Source: Oikopleura dioica
Lineage: Eukaryota; Chordata; Appendicularia; Copelata; Oikopleuridae
DNA: 64,000 nucleotides
Reading direction: 5' to 3'
Assembly (NCBI GenBank): GCA_907165135.1
Contig: OU015567.1
Coordinates: forward strand, 3,539,001 to 3,603,000
The notes beneath the pieces are model-generated. The model searched no databases. It saw only the letters and a list, made by a program, of their open reading frames with translations, and was not told the origin of the DNA. Both the position numbers and the translations under genes were made by a program. Shown in pieces: positions 35,292-46,998 of the stretch (position 1 is its first letter; each line of letters opens with the position of its first letter).

Positions 35292-36126
35292 CTAGTTGTC
35301 TTGCTTCTTCAAGGTTTCAATTTCTCGTTTCAGAAATTGGTTTTCCGTTTTCTCTTCTTGCAACAGTTCCCGCAATCGCCCGTTTTCGACGGCAACTTGT
35401 TCGCCTTCACTATTTTTGAACTAACTTGTGTTTATGTCTCGTGAATATACCTTTTCAAAGCGTCGATTCGTCGCTGAAGACTACTTGCTTTGCTGTTAAT
35501 CTCCTTTTCCGCTAATTTCCGTTTCTCGATTTCTTTCGATGCTTCTTCGGCCTCTTTTAGTAGCTTTTCTATCTTCTCTTCCGCGTCTTTAAGATCGGAT
35601 TTTTGCATTTCAGTGCCTTTGATCTGCTGGTATTAATTTTAATTTGTCTTCTCTTTATCTCATTTACCTTTGGTTCGGTGGAGTTTTTACTAGCTGCGTT
35701 TTCCTTTTGAGCTTCATAAAGTGACCATATAAGCGCGTAGTTGTCTCTTTCAAGGTCCGCGTTTCTGTACATCGTCTCAATGATGAGTCCTTCAGCTTTG
35801 TTGTGGGTGCAGATCCGATCGAGTATTATTTTGATGTTCTGAACTATAATTATGGGAGTGAATGATAATAATTTGACCTTAACAATTCCTATTTTTAGCA
35901 ATGGAATTTTCACGACCGCGTCATTTTTACAGCTACTGCAATTCGTTTCGCTTTAATAAGTGGTCGTCATTGAATTTAAGTGCAAACAATGCGCTTATGA
36001 TTGCCACTGTCTTGTTTGTAAACATGTTCGGCAGTGGATTTCTACACAGCACGTCGAAAGCAATAAGTTATCCATGTTGTCATTCTTACACTTGACACAG
36101 TAGCCGCCGAACTTTCTATTGTCCAT
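35292..36126 (-). CDS. RING-like/coiled-coil (TRIM-like) protein
   Basis: ATG at 36126 in TTTAGAATG context: MDNRKFGGYCVKCKNDNMDN. Exon 1 carries YCVKC...STCCVEIHCRTC; after an intron NCSSCKND supplies the last C-x2-C, giving a RING-like ligand set with unusual spacing around the His. The rest is a long charged coiled coil (DAEEKIEKLLKEAEEASKE; LLQEEKTENQFLKREIETLK) ending KKQDN, stop TAG 35292-35294. RING plus coiled coil is the TRIM layout; ligase activity is inferred. Confidence 0.55.
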
Positions 36127-36157
36127 TCTAAATTTTTAAGGTTCAGAATACGAGATT

Positions 36158-36740
36158 CTATTCATTGAGTTCATTAAGAAATATCCAGATCGACCGCAGA
36201 ATTATTATTTTTTTATCTATTTCATTCGCGAGTTCATCCTTTCTTTCCTCCCAATAATGACGCTCTGTGTCCATTCGAGTAATTACGTCTTCCTGGTCAG
36301 CATCTTTTTAAGATATAAATGTCTGTTTATTAAAAAATTGTTTTCAGACGCTTTTCTGGGTACGCCATAAGCATATCAATCATTTTGTCATCCCATTTAT
36401 CCTTTTTCAGGTTTGTTAATGCAAATAAAATGAAATGACTTGTAAACCTTATATAGTGTGCGCATTCTTACCATAACTGTAAAAGTGGCGTTGCAATCAG
36501 AGCATGAGCAAAAATATCACCAATGCTTCATTAAGATCAACAAAAATTATTCCCTTACAATTAATTTCAATAATGGAAATCTTATCTTGGATCCGAAATC
36601 TGTCCAAGTCGTTGAGTGGTTTTGTGATGTCTTCCGTCTGTTAGCGCTTCGTGCATGAAAAGGTATTTTCGGTGATCGTCACCTGTTCTATGATTCATTT
36701 TGAGTGCCATTATATGTCCGAAAGGCCTATTCTCGTTCAT
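36158..36740 (-). CDS. Unknown small protein
   Basis: ATG at 36740 (TTAAGAATG): MNENRPFGHIMALKMNHRTG. Downstream exons read ISIIEINCKGIIFVDLNEAL, LKKDKWDDKMIDMLMAYPEK and QEDVITRMDTERHYWEERKD, ending IFLNELNE, TAG at 36158-36160. Some junctions are unresolved. A distant likeness to FLYWCH-type fingers was considered but not supported. The stop is 32 bp from the next start. Confidence 0.4.
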
Positions 36741-36874
36741 TCTTAAGTTTTTGTGTTCAGACTCAATCAAGTTTTTTTCATTACAGTCTGTTTAGGCAAA
36801 ACGATGTCAGGTAAGCCTGATAAATGATGTACAATGTGTTGCGTGAAAATGGAATGACAGACCGTATAAAATGA

Positions 36875-37085
36875 CGCGGATTTTTGTTGCCGAGCTAGAT
36901 TGTTAGTTTTGATTTACATACGCAAAGAAAATGATGAAGGGTTAGACGCGGATTTTTGTTGCCGAGCTAGATTGTTTGATGATTTACTAAAGCAGAGAAA
37001 ATGATGAAGGGTTAGACGCGGATTTTTGTTGCCGAGCTAGATTGTTTGATGATTTACTAAAGCAGAGAAATTGATGAAGGGAAAG
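36875..37085 (+). repeat. ~69-bp tandem repeat, 3 copies
   Basis: Three near-identical units beginning ACGCGGATTTTTGTTGCCG at about 36876, 36947 and 37016. Non-coding. Lies between the gene starting at 36740 and hairpin motif copy 3. Confidence 0.85.
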
Positions 37086-37154
37086 ATAACTGATGTTCTT
37101 GATGAAAATGAGACACGTAATAAGCGCATAAAGAAAAAAAGAGGGAGCAGAAGT

Positions 37155-37177
37155 GGGTTTTCTTCGGCCGGCAGGCC
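37155..37177 (+). promoter_or_regulatory. Hairpin motif, copy 3
   Basis: GGGTTTTCTTCGGCCGGC continuing to AGGCC. On the minus strand it follows GTAA, as an intron donor would, and lies just past the stop of the gene ending at 37271. Confidence 0.6.
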
Positions 37178-37270
37178 GTTTACTCTTCTGTTTGTCGAAC
37201 AACGTTGATTGGGACTTTTCGTGCCAGGTATTGTGAGTATTCAAGGATATTTTCAAAGTCTCGTTTGCGC

Positions 37271-39178
37271 TTAATTTTTTTTAGCTTTTGATTTGATGAT
37301 AATGATTACTTCGTTTTGTGGATAAAGTGGTGGCAGGAGATATGTTGTGACGTGTCGTAGTGTGTTCATTTTACTGTTTTTTGCGAGAATTATTCGTCCG
37401 ATGAATATTTCACAAAATCCTTTTAGGACTTGTGGGTATGAGACTGGAAGTTGATTAAATACTGTGGGTTGCGCAGTTTGTTGCCCTTTTGCGATTGCAG
37501 CTTGGTTGCCCCTTTGCCCGCGCTTTTTCCTTATTTTTTTCTAGACTTGCTCAAAGTGATTGTAGGATTGGTTGATCCTTCAACCGCTCTTTAGGGGGCA
37601 AATTCCTGTGCAACCCACTGTAATTGTTATAATTAATACCTTTGCGATCCCAGCTTACTGCTGGGAGTCTGAATAGGGGTTTTCTGCATGTTTCGATGTC
37701 AATGTCGACGTCCATGAATTTTGCTGATGGTAAGGCTATCTATTTTTTTTTAGCTAGGTTAAATTTTTGTTTTTCTACCTGATAGAATTGGTAGGAGAAA
37801 AAGCCTACTCGTAGCAGGTTCTGGAGTCCATACTGTTGAATCGTCATCAGACAATCGTAGGTCATGAACATTGCGTATTCCATTGCGTTTCCTATTAATC
37901 TTGAGTACCGGAAGCAACATAAGAAGAGAATCCTGGCAATCAGCGCTTGTCGTTTTTTTGGTCCAAGAACCATTCCGTCCTTTGTTTTTATCCACTCTTA
38001 ATTATAATTATTATTATGACGATTTTTGCAGTATACTTCCAGCCCGTGAGTAATTTCGGCCATTCACTGTTACTGTGTCAGTGAGTTCGAAGTGGTCATC
38101 CAGGTCCATGCTGCATACGACGTGCCAGAAAAAAGAATTTGTCGTCTTTGTTGTCTCCCGATTCGCATCCAGCGCTCCAACGCTCATGTAGCAATTTTTT
38201 CCATTTTCCGCGATTTCGTTCTATGATAAAGTAAATCTTTTTTTTCATCAATTTACTACCTTTGTTATTGACATTACATAGAAAAGGCTGCAAATTGTTG
38301 GTTTGTGCAGCCTGTGACTGTCGATTCCACGTTCCGAGTGAACATCGTTGATCGTACATAGTTTTTCGTCAGTGAGTGTGAACCACCAATTGTATACGGT
38401 CAGAATTGGCATACGATGGAAGAGAAATAGCAGTACAAATTTGTCTGCCATGTTAGAATATGCCGACGCCCTCTCCTGCTTGTTTGCCTTATAACCTTCT
38501 TCGTATTTGTTCAATTCCTCCCATCCGTACATCTCGAGGTGTTTTTCTAGTCCTTCTTCACATGATTGCCATAGCTCTGACAGCGTAGGTTTTGGTGGCA
38601 GAACAACTTCGACTAGGTCTTTTGATCGTGTATCCTCTCCGCGTTCTGGTTTGCGGTATGGCTAGTATGATTTGTAACAGTTATTAATTTGTAGAGTTTA
38701 CTTTTATTCGAATTTCAACTTCGATTGTGCCACCTTCTTCGAAGACTTTTGCTGGCGAGTGTTCTCCAATTTTCATCTTCTGGCATATTTCGATGTCCGC
38801 TTTCGTGTTGTCTAGTGTCGTGTGGTAGGGGTTACGGTAAATATCGTCGTGTTCTTTGTATTCGATGTTCAATGAATTCAAAAGACGATCATGGTCCTTC
38901 GTAAAAATGGAGTGTTGGTATATGTCGTCCACCTTTTGTTTGAAATCGTTGTAATTGAATTGATGAAATGAAACCGGGAATCTATAAGCATTTTGGCAAT
39001 TCCGCGTCAAATCATTCCTATTTTCCGCGTCTACCAATTGTTTGTGGATTGCAGTTCCACTGTTATTTTCCGCGGGGTTATGGATATACGGAATACTATT
39101 CGTGATTTGCCCGCTGGGTGTTTGAATAATCGCACTTGTTTATTGGGTTTGTTCGAAAAGCAAAATTCTCTTTTTTAA
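37271..39178 (-). CDS. Large unknown protein
   Basis: At least seven exons, about 500 residues, built from continuous frames: IPYIHNPAENNSGTAIHKQL; FKQKVDDIYQHSIFTKDHDR; PYRKPERGEDTRSKDLVEVV; MADKFVLLFLFHRMPILTVY; NEIAENGKNCYMSVGALDAN; GKWIKTKDGMVLGPKKRQAL; IALPSAKFMDVDIDIETCRK; and a last exon LPVSYPQVLKGFCEIFIGR...KSKAKKN. The middle is aromatic-rich and globular. The start codon was not found with confidence; it must lie close to the divergent gene at 39263. No catalytic motif seen; a capsid or structural role cannot be tested by eye. Confidence 0.5.
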
Positions 39179-39262
39179 ATTAGAGAAAGCAACTTTTTAA
39201 ATTGTTGTTCATGCTTTTATTCGACAATTGAGCTTTTTCTTCTGAAATAATGTTTAGATTGA

Positions 39263-40383
39263 ATGAGTGCCGCGTCCGGTGTGACTACTCCTTCTACTTC
39301 TGGAGGTATTTTTTGTTAATGATTGTAATTCAATTATAATAAGTGAAGAAGTCTGATGTTGGCACTCTTAGCGACAATGATTACTCTAAGAAGGCTATAA
39401 TGACTGGGTGCAATCCAAAGAAATTTATCGACTCTATCCTACGTGTTGACTTTATTGCTGATGAGTGCAAGAAATCTGCTGTCGTCCAAGATTATATTAA
39501 CCGAATTATTTCGATTGTTTCTAATCTGATTGTTTGCAACGAATATCTTGCGGAAGAATATGATCCGGTGAGACTTACATTGACATTAATTTACCGTAGA
39601 TCACCTCATCGTCGTCGTAATTTGCCATTCTGAATATTTTTTTTATAGGAACGTAGAATTAACCATTCTTTCGTCAGCGAGATAATATTGGCAAAAGTAA
39701 CTGAAGAGTTGGTTACAGAAATGGATCGTTTTTCCGGTGGCCCACCCGCAACTAAGTGGAGATTTGAAGTTATACTTGAACGCGGCCTCGTCCTCAAGGT
39801 GTTAATTATATTCTTTCATATCAACCCGTTAAATCTCACTCTAATAAATTAATAATTAAGAATATGAACCCGATTAAAATCAAACTTTGGGTAACGTCGG
39901 ACGCGTTTGGAGGCAGTGCGAAATTGTTTAACGAAAAGAAAATTTCTGCATTGTCCGTGGACTCGTTGGTGCAGAGGGCTTTACGCGACCTCGATGATAT
40001 GAACCGTGAACTTGGAGTGGAGCTAGTTTCGCGCGATAAAATTCCTCAAGAACTAATTGCTAATAACGATTATCGGTCGACAATTGACACTTTATTGTCT
40101 TCGAACGAGAAAATTTGCCATCTGGTTATCTTGATGATGTTCAATGGTTAATAACTATTTTTAGTTCGAATCTACTCGTTCTCACTTGAACGACCTTATG
40201 GCTGCAAATACTAAGGATATTGCTGCATTACTGGAAAAGCACAAAATATCCTTTCAATTGATGTCACTTATTGACTCTCCTCAAGCGAAGTCATCTAATG
40301 TGGTTTTGTTATCAGCTGATGGCGGCCTGAGATGTTTTAAATTGGCTATGAATGGCTGTGCTCAACAAACTAAGGATTGGTGA
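39263..40383 (+). CDS. Unknown helical protein
   Basis: Plus strand, five exons. MSAASGVTTPSTSG, then KKSDVGTLSDNDYSKKAIM...LIVCNEYLAEEYDP, ERRINHSFVSEIILAKVTEE, MNPIKIKLWVTSDAFGGSAK...NEKICHL and FESTRSHLNDLMAANTKDIA...QQTKDW, TGA at 40381-40383. All introns are GT-AG (38-80 nt) and phases agree, so I read one gene of about 320 residues, though MNPIKIK could start a second. Family not recognised. Confidence 0.55.
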
Positions 40384-40873
40384 ATAAAATATGTTTTTTG
40401 AGTGACAGGCTTTACTTTTTTTCACTATCTAAGCTTCCACTCTGGGCAGCCAAGGCTTCTATAAAGCTTGATGACAAAAGAAGTAAAAGGCGTAACGATC
40501 AACGACAGGCGGGTTGAAATTATCTTAGGCGTAAATTTTCCGACTATTGTGCCATCCGCTACCAGTTGCCGCTACCAGTTGCCGCACTGATCGCGATGAG
40601 CGTGAGGGTTAATAGTTCGACCAGCTCGGCAATTTGTAGAAGCGAAATATGCCGACAACTAGTAGCAGAGGGCAATTTCCTTAGATTTCAGTCTATAAGA
40701 AACCCAATGAAAAGGACTACGACGGTCAGAAGAGACGTAAGTTTGAGAAGCAATAGACAATTTTTTAACTGTTTCACAAATACGTATTCAATAAATATAT
40801 TGCCGCGTGTATTAAAGTGTACAGTGTGATAATTGCCGCATTTGAAAGATAAAGGGTTGGTCAGTTAATCGAA
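40384..40873. other. Spacer between convergent genes
   Basis: About 490 bp between two stops facing each other (40383 plus, 40874 minus). I see no exon. Contains a short duplicated CTACCAGTTGCCG near 40560. Confidence 0.5.
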
Positions 40874-43800
40874 TTATTCGTCAAGCAGAAGGTAATGTTT
40901 GTGACAGCGTGTAGGAAAATCAACTGAAAGGGAAACAGTGAATTCTTTGTTGTTTGCTCCTTTCAGCCGGTATGTCCGAAACAACGGCACCTCGGGAACC
41001 TTATGTTTCGATGCAACTGGGTCCGTGGCGTGACGAAACATCCCGAAGACTCGCACCGCAAAAGTTCGCAATATGCATTCCGCGTCGTGTGCTTCCCATC
41101 CCCGATAACTCAGATATGTTGAGAACTTGTTTGGGGTATTGTGGAGGTAGTCACAATTCTCGATCTTCATAATCTCTGAATTGGGCATTATAATTTTTCG
41201 ATTAAATCAATCTAACCTTTTTCGTATTTGTGCATTTCTGCTGTTTCGAATGTGCCGCGTCCTTCTTCCAGAAATCGGTCGCCGGGGTTTGGGTTTCGAT
41301 CGCTTTCCGCGTAATCTTCGACGATTTTAAAGAGTTCTTCCCGCACGTCTTGATTTTCTTTGCAGTCGGTCCGCGTGCAATAAGGTATTTTACAACCTAA
41401 AATGAAGTTTCTGGAGAATCTGAAATATCCGGAAAAATTGAGTCTCGGCCTAACGAGGGTCACACTTTTTTTCCTTCATATATATTACCTTTAACCGATC
41501 TTGTAATAAGGTCCTCGGGGAAAATATCCGAGATGTATTCTTTTATATCCGAGTTGTTTTTGTGGAGATCGACAACCAGCGCCTTAATCTGCCTGTAGAA
41601 GTCTTTTTTGCCGAGCGTTTCTTCATGGAAGCATTTGATGTTTTTTTCCAAGAGTTTTGTTCTGAAATATTTTTTAGTTAGTTTTAGTCCTAATGTGTTA
41701 TTGCATTAAGTTACGCGGCAATTAATTGATTTATTGTTCACCTTAAGTCGTGTGCTCTTGACATCGTTGGATTTCCTGCTTGAAATCTTCCGATCGTGGG
41801 GTTACCATCCCGCATCCAATCATGAAATTTTTGATAGACCGCAGCCGATTGTTCTTCTGTGATGTTATTGAGAAGAAGTGCTTCTTCTGTTGGGGTTAAT
41901 TCCGCTGGAAGTGGTTGCGCCACATCATCGACGAGAGGGAGGCTTGCGTAATCATATCCACCTCGTTGATACATTGGGTCCATTGCCGCGAGTATCATCG
42001 TATAGTGGTAAAAATGCTTTACATAGGCTTTATCAATCGTTTTTTTACTACATTAATTAAGGATTTGGAGCCTTTCCGTAGCGTCTTCGACAGAGACCGA
42101 CAAGATGTCGATGCTTATATCACCGGACGCTGGTATGTAGGATGCCTTGATGTTGAATTTTTCTAGAAGGGCCATGCACACTCCTACTTCATCCGCGTAT
42201 CTTTTGAATTCTTCTGAATTCTTGTCCGCATATTTGACGAGAGGTGACCACCACACGCGCGTGTATTTACCCACAGTCGGGAAAAGGGGATGAAGTGCTG
42301 ATTGTATTGTTTCCGCCTGATGATGTTTTCTGAATGATGAGGTATGTTTCCAAAAAGTCGATCGATTGTCCAGCATTCCGATGCCCAATCTTTCTAATCT
42401 ATTATGATCTTTTTAAGCGTTTATACAAGCTAATTCAAAAATGTTATTACTTAAACAGAATACGATTTATTATTGAAAAACGCTTTCCTTGTCTTCGCCA
42501 GCATCTTGTCGACGCGTGTTCGAACGCATATCGATGATTTCCATGGAGAACGTTTCTGTACAACCGCTCGGCAATTGCTTTGAAAGATCCGATTCTAAAA
42601 TCATTTAATCTTTGCTATTTTTGGTTATTTTACCTTCCAAGTATGCCGAAACTGATACAATTATTCGCGAAGTGACATTTGCCGCTTGTTACGCACTTCG
42701 GAGACATGCAGTGAGTATTTTGATAAGAAGCTCGTCCAAGCATCGCGTTTGCTTCGCAGTAGAGGAGTGGTACGAAGCGATTCCATAAAAATTGTGCAAC
42801 TTCCGCGTCATATTTTGTATGTGTATTTAAGAAATACATATATTTCACGAGCTAGGAAATATTATTTAGAAGTATTTTTTTCGGGTACTACTTACATTTG
42901 TCGCGTTTTGAAAGTGAGTTTGATCATTAATTTCGCCGTTGTTGATATTGGAAAGTATCACTGCCGAGTCCATTTGATTACGCTCGATTTCCGTGCTTGG
43001 CGCTTGATGTGTTGCGTTTCTTTCCCAAAGTGTAGGTGCGACGCCTTCAACAGTTAATGGCTGTCTGAGCGCATCTGCTTCTCTCGGGTTTTCTCGGAGA
43101 TAAGTTTGGAGTTCTTGAAGATATTCTTCGAACGTTGGCTTATTATTTTTCAGCTTGTTTCGGAGTCCGCCTGCGAGTTTTCTTATTTTTGAGTAGTACT
43201 CACGGATCGCTGCTTCGACGTCTTCCACTAATGGACCTCTGATGCCATTGATCGTGTGCTTTTCCGTCGTGTCAATTATTTCTCCGATATCGAAAAAAAC
43301 TCCGCCCAGATATTTGGTAGAAAGCGTTGTTGCTGTTGGAACCATAGTGTCCTTTTCGTATAACCTAAAAAAAAAAATCAGTCACTTTTCTTCGGCCGGA
43401 GGCCTATTATTATTACCGCTGGCACGCTTTGACTTTTGATCCGATTCTTCCTCTTTTGAATGGCACGTTGTCACCGAGAATTGGGCTGTCCGCTATGTCC
43501 AGGATTGAAGCTGGTCCGGGTTCGATTACTCGTTGGAATCCTTAAGTTTTTTTGTTAGTGTGATTTGTGTAATTTAATTACCTCTGTATCTGTTGTCTGT
43601 TGGTCTGTCCCGTGTTCTTTCTTGTTTTTTCGCTGTTCTTCGGTTAACATTGTACCCATATCGTACATAGTTGTTTTCTGAACTGTTTGCACTTGATGAG
43701 CTTGTGTCGATTTGCATGTCTAGGATTGCGTTGTTTAAGTCAATATTGGCATTTTCGTTTTCTTGGTTTCCTCCGCCTTGGTTCTCGTCGCCTTGGTTGT

Positions 43801-46564
43801 CGTTGCCTTGGTTGTCGTTGCCTTGGTTGTCGTTGTCTTGGTTGTCGTTGCCTTGGTTGTCGTTGCCTTGGTTGTTGTCTTGGTTGTCGTTGCCTTTGTC
43901 GTTGCCTTGGTCGTTGCCTTGGTCGTTGCCTTGGTTGGCGTTGTCCTCGTTGCCGTTGTGTTGGTTGACGTTATTTTGGTTGCCGTTGTTTTCGTTTCCG
44001 TTGTTTTGGTTGCCGTTGTTTCCGTTGGTGATTGTTATGTTTTGAGTTTGGTTGCCATTATAGACGGTTGTTGTATCTACTGTGTAACGGGATCTATCGT
44101 CAGACGCATTCGTCTCATCGATAATCAGGTTGTTTTTCGCGCTACTATGTTGACTAACGTGACTTTCACCATCACTGTCAAATTCCGCATTATCTGCAAA
44201 TCCAATGTATGCTTCGAGGGGTAGGTCGTCGTGTTCATCGTCTTGGAGTCTACCTACTGTTATATCATTTCGCGTTTCCGTGTGTGATGTCCTTTGCATC
44301 TTTGATGGATTAGCTGATGTCGATGCTGTCGATGGCACTTGAAATTTTTTGTTATTAAAATATATGTAATAATAAAGTACCTCGTTCCCGCTTTCTATTT
44401 TTGGTTGTCATATCAAGAGGCTCCGCGCACTGTAGATGTGGTACCCTTGTTCCAGTTTTCTGCCGGAAATCGATTTGAGCCATTTGATGCAAGTGGACGG
44501 CCGGATGCGTATTGCTCAAACTAGATGTTCCGGGAGTATCCGCTTCGAGGTCGTCTTGGGTAAGGTCGACAAAAACTTGTGGTGCCTTTCGTCTCCGTTT
44601 ATTCGTGGTCACTTCCGGTTTTTCTTCTTGATTGATGGCTTCGCTCGTTGTGTTGACTGCTGCCGCTCTACCAATGTCTACTACCGCTTTCATGTGTCCC
44701 GAGTTTTTTTTTCGCATCATTGTGAGGTATGCCCCGAATTGTCCGCTGTAGTCTGGCCCGTGTACACTTTTAACTTTCGAAATCAAATTTCTGAAAGAGG
44801 TGTAGCTCCTTGTGTTGAACTTTCTTCCATGGACAGTTATTCCGTGTTTCATCAGAAAGTCCGTCACCGAATCTTTTTTTGTGATTATGAGTTTGCCTTT
44901 TATATATAATTTATAAGTTATTATTTATAAGCATTCTATAATCATTCCTGATGCCGTAGTGGTGTGTGTTATCAAACACTCTCGCATGGGTGAATTCTGT
45001 TTGCCGTAAAATACTCCGAAGGTAGTTCCTAGACAGGCGATATCTAGTTCGCTTGGTTTTGTCTTCATGAAGTTATGAACCAACCGCAATCCATTGATAA
45101 GCTTCTTAGTGACGCTTGATTTCTTGGACATGACTTCTTTGTCGCAACCGCGGATTGTCGCCCGTAATCTATGTTGAATTTGAAAGTTTATAGATCTTTG
45201 ATTGAGTCGCATGCCCATAGATTCTGGATTTGAATATTGTACTAATTAGCCTAAGGGTAACTGCTTTGTTGTATATTTGTTGTTTTATGACCCGCAGATA
45301 TATCGGGTCGTCTGAGCTGGTCACGGTTTACCGCGATACTTATTGTTGCCGCGTAGCTAGCTTTTCCCCCGTCTTTAGTAAATTGTTAAAATCCATGGAC
45401 TTAAAGGTGGCATGGATTGGTATTGGCATAAAACAATATTACTTACATGTTTTCGAGATCTGTCTCTTGGAGTATCTCGTTAATCTTTGATGTTTCGTTT
45501 GGCTTAACGCAGGCCATTTTCATCATGTAATTGCAAAAGCTATTAATTGCTTTATATTGCTTGTCTCGTATGTCATTGACCTCCGTTGGTGGGATCTGAC
45601 AAGGAGTCATTGCCAGAAGGTTCCGCGTGTACATCGATGTTGAGAAGGCCAATCCTTCTGTTGTGTACGAGTTGAGCAGCGCTGAAAGAACACGGCTACC
45701 TTCGTTCACTTTTTTTTGTTAGTATTGTTTATTGTCGCCTTTTAGTTTTAGTTTCTAGAATATGTTGTTTTTGTGCGATTTATACTGACAATTCCTTGGA
45801 TGCTTTTGATTTCTTCATTATCCGTGTTGATAACCGACGCTTCAGAAGTAACCGTGTTGAAATACTTGTTTCGTTCAATGTTATGTTTTATATGTGTCTT
45901 TTTACCTGATGGAGAATATTAATGGTTTTATAAGTTCCTTCGTACATGACGTGTGGCGTTCCCGTTTTTTTAGCTGCGGCGTATACCGGTCGGTCATGGA
46001 TTTCGTCAGCTTCTTGTCGGCTTGCTGTTTCGTCGAGACTATAAACCGTTCGTAGAATTTCTTCCGTCTCCTTGGACCGATTGGCACGAGTCCGAGAATT
46101 TCCTGCTCCTGACACAGTAGGGTAGCTAATAAGAGTTAAATTTAATTTAATATGATTTTAAGTGAGGGGACGCGTTTCGGCACAAAAGTGCTCGTTGTTT
46201 TATCTGTACTTGGGCTGGTGCAGGCACTTTTTGCCGAAACGCGCCTCTGGATTAAAATAACAAAGCTATAAATTTAATTTCCGTAGCTGGTTGTATCAAT
46301 CAACATCATTTAACCTTCCTTAAGAAATTCTTATGATCATCATTAGTGATGGATTGAGTTTGATGCTCTTCGCATGATTCGTCATGATCCGCGTCCTTGA
46401 ATAGTTAGTTCTGTATTTTTTTTTTAATTTTACCTCGCCACGAAGAAGTACCGCAAACGATCGACCAAGTTTCATCGTCCTTTTTTTCCGCAAACGTGTG
46501 CTTGCGGCGTGTCCGAAAATTGAACTGACGAAAATTCGCATTTTTCGACAATATGAAAACACAT
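40874..46564 (-). CDS. Very long unrecognised protein with Asn/Gly/Asp repeats
   Basis: A chain of about 18 exons with matching frames and GT-AG sites, together some 1500 residues; it may prove to be two or three genes. The 5' exon begins MCFHIVEKCEFSSVQFSD in TCTAGAATG context. Landmarks: VYSLDETASRQEADEIHDRP; EGSRVLSALLNSYTTEGLAF; IRGCDKEVMSKKSSVTKKLI; FLMKHGITVHGRKFNTRSY; a KRRRK basic cluster followed by VFVDLTQDDLEADTPG (SUMO-interaction-like VFVDLT); an Asn-rich repeat region; FKRGRIGSKVKACQR; TKYLGGVFFDIGEIIDTTEK; a Cys segment CMSPKCVTSGKCHFANNC; and a globular end FSTYLSYRGWEAHDAEC...HKHYLLLDE, TAA at 40874. No enzyme motif recognised. One intron contains hairpin motif copy 4. Confidence 0.5.
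43384..43404 (+). promoter_or_regulatory. Hairpin motif, copy 4 (inside an intron)
   Basis: ACTTTTCTTCGGCCGGAGGCC. On the minus strand it lies just inside an intron starting GTAATAATAATAGGCCTCC and ending in a long T run plus AG, so it is transcribed with the long gene and removed by splicing. Confidence 0.6.
43770..44045 (-). repeat. Asn/Gly/Asp codon repeat within the long gene
   Basis: Irregular 15-18-bp units encode GNDNQ, GNQNN and NQGND runs (about 90 residues). The opposite strand also stays open (Leu/Trp/Val-rich) only because of the repeat. Likely a disordered, prion-like linker. Confidence 0.85.
46165..46247. repeat. Long imperfect hairpin
   Basis: Left arm GACGCGTTTCGGCACAAAAG... 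and right arm GCACTTTTTGCCGAAACGCG are complementary over about 22 bases with one mismatch and a two-base bulge; loop about 32 nt. It lies in the first large intron, or in the spacer before the second exon, of the long minus-strand gene. Confidence 0.75.
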
Positions 46565-46998
46565 TCTAGAAATTTTTTTTTATTTCTAAGGTGCTCGAGC
46601 AATGAAATCATTTTTATTTTTTGATTTTTACTCGGTCGTCTTATTATTCTTGTGCCTTAGTATATAGTTAAATCATTAAGTACTCATTAATGATTAATTC
46701 TATCCTTTAAATTTTCCGCGAACTTCGTATTAAGCCTTTTTTTTAAATGATTTCCTCTTTCTTTCGTTATAATTATTGTTTTAACCATTATTTTTTTTTC
46801 TTTTTTTTTATAAATAAGGTCTGGGTATTTGTCTGTTTCTTTTTGGCACGGTTACAGTATATGGCTATGTAATAAATGCCTAAAATATATCTTTTCGACA
46901 ATTTTTTGAAGCTTTTTGTGCTTTGCGCATAAAGATTTTTTTTCTAGAACATGTTGTTTGTTTTTTTTAGAAACACGCGATTCGGATTTTTTGATTTA
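46565..46998. other. AT-rich spacer
   Basis: About 430 bp between the RecQ stop and the next gene's ATG, with long T runs (46780-46815). No coding signal; probably the RecQ 3' end and the promoter or outron of the long gene. Confidence 0.5.

Noticed and set aside
36158-36740. FLYWCH zinc finger in the small gene
   Set aside because: The YFCSCSDC segment is in a frame with a stop and may be intronic, so the finger cannot be supported.
43671-44224. Leu/Trp/Val-rich membrane-like plus-strand frames
   Set aside because: Antisense of the Asn/Gly/Asp codon repeat of the long gene.
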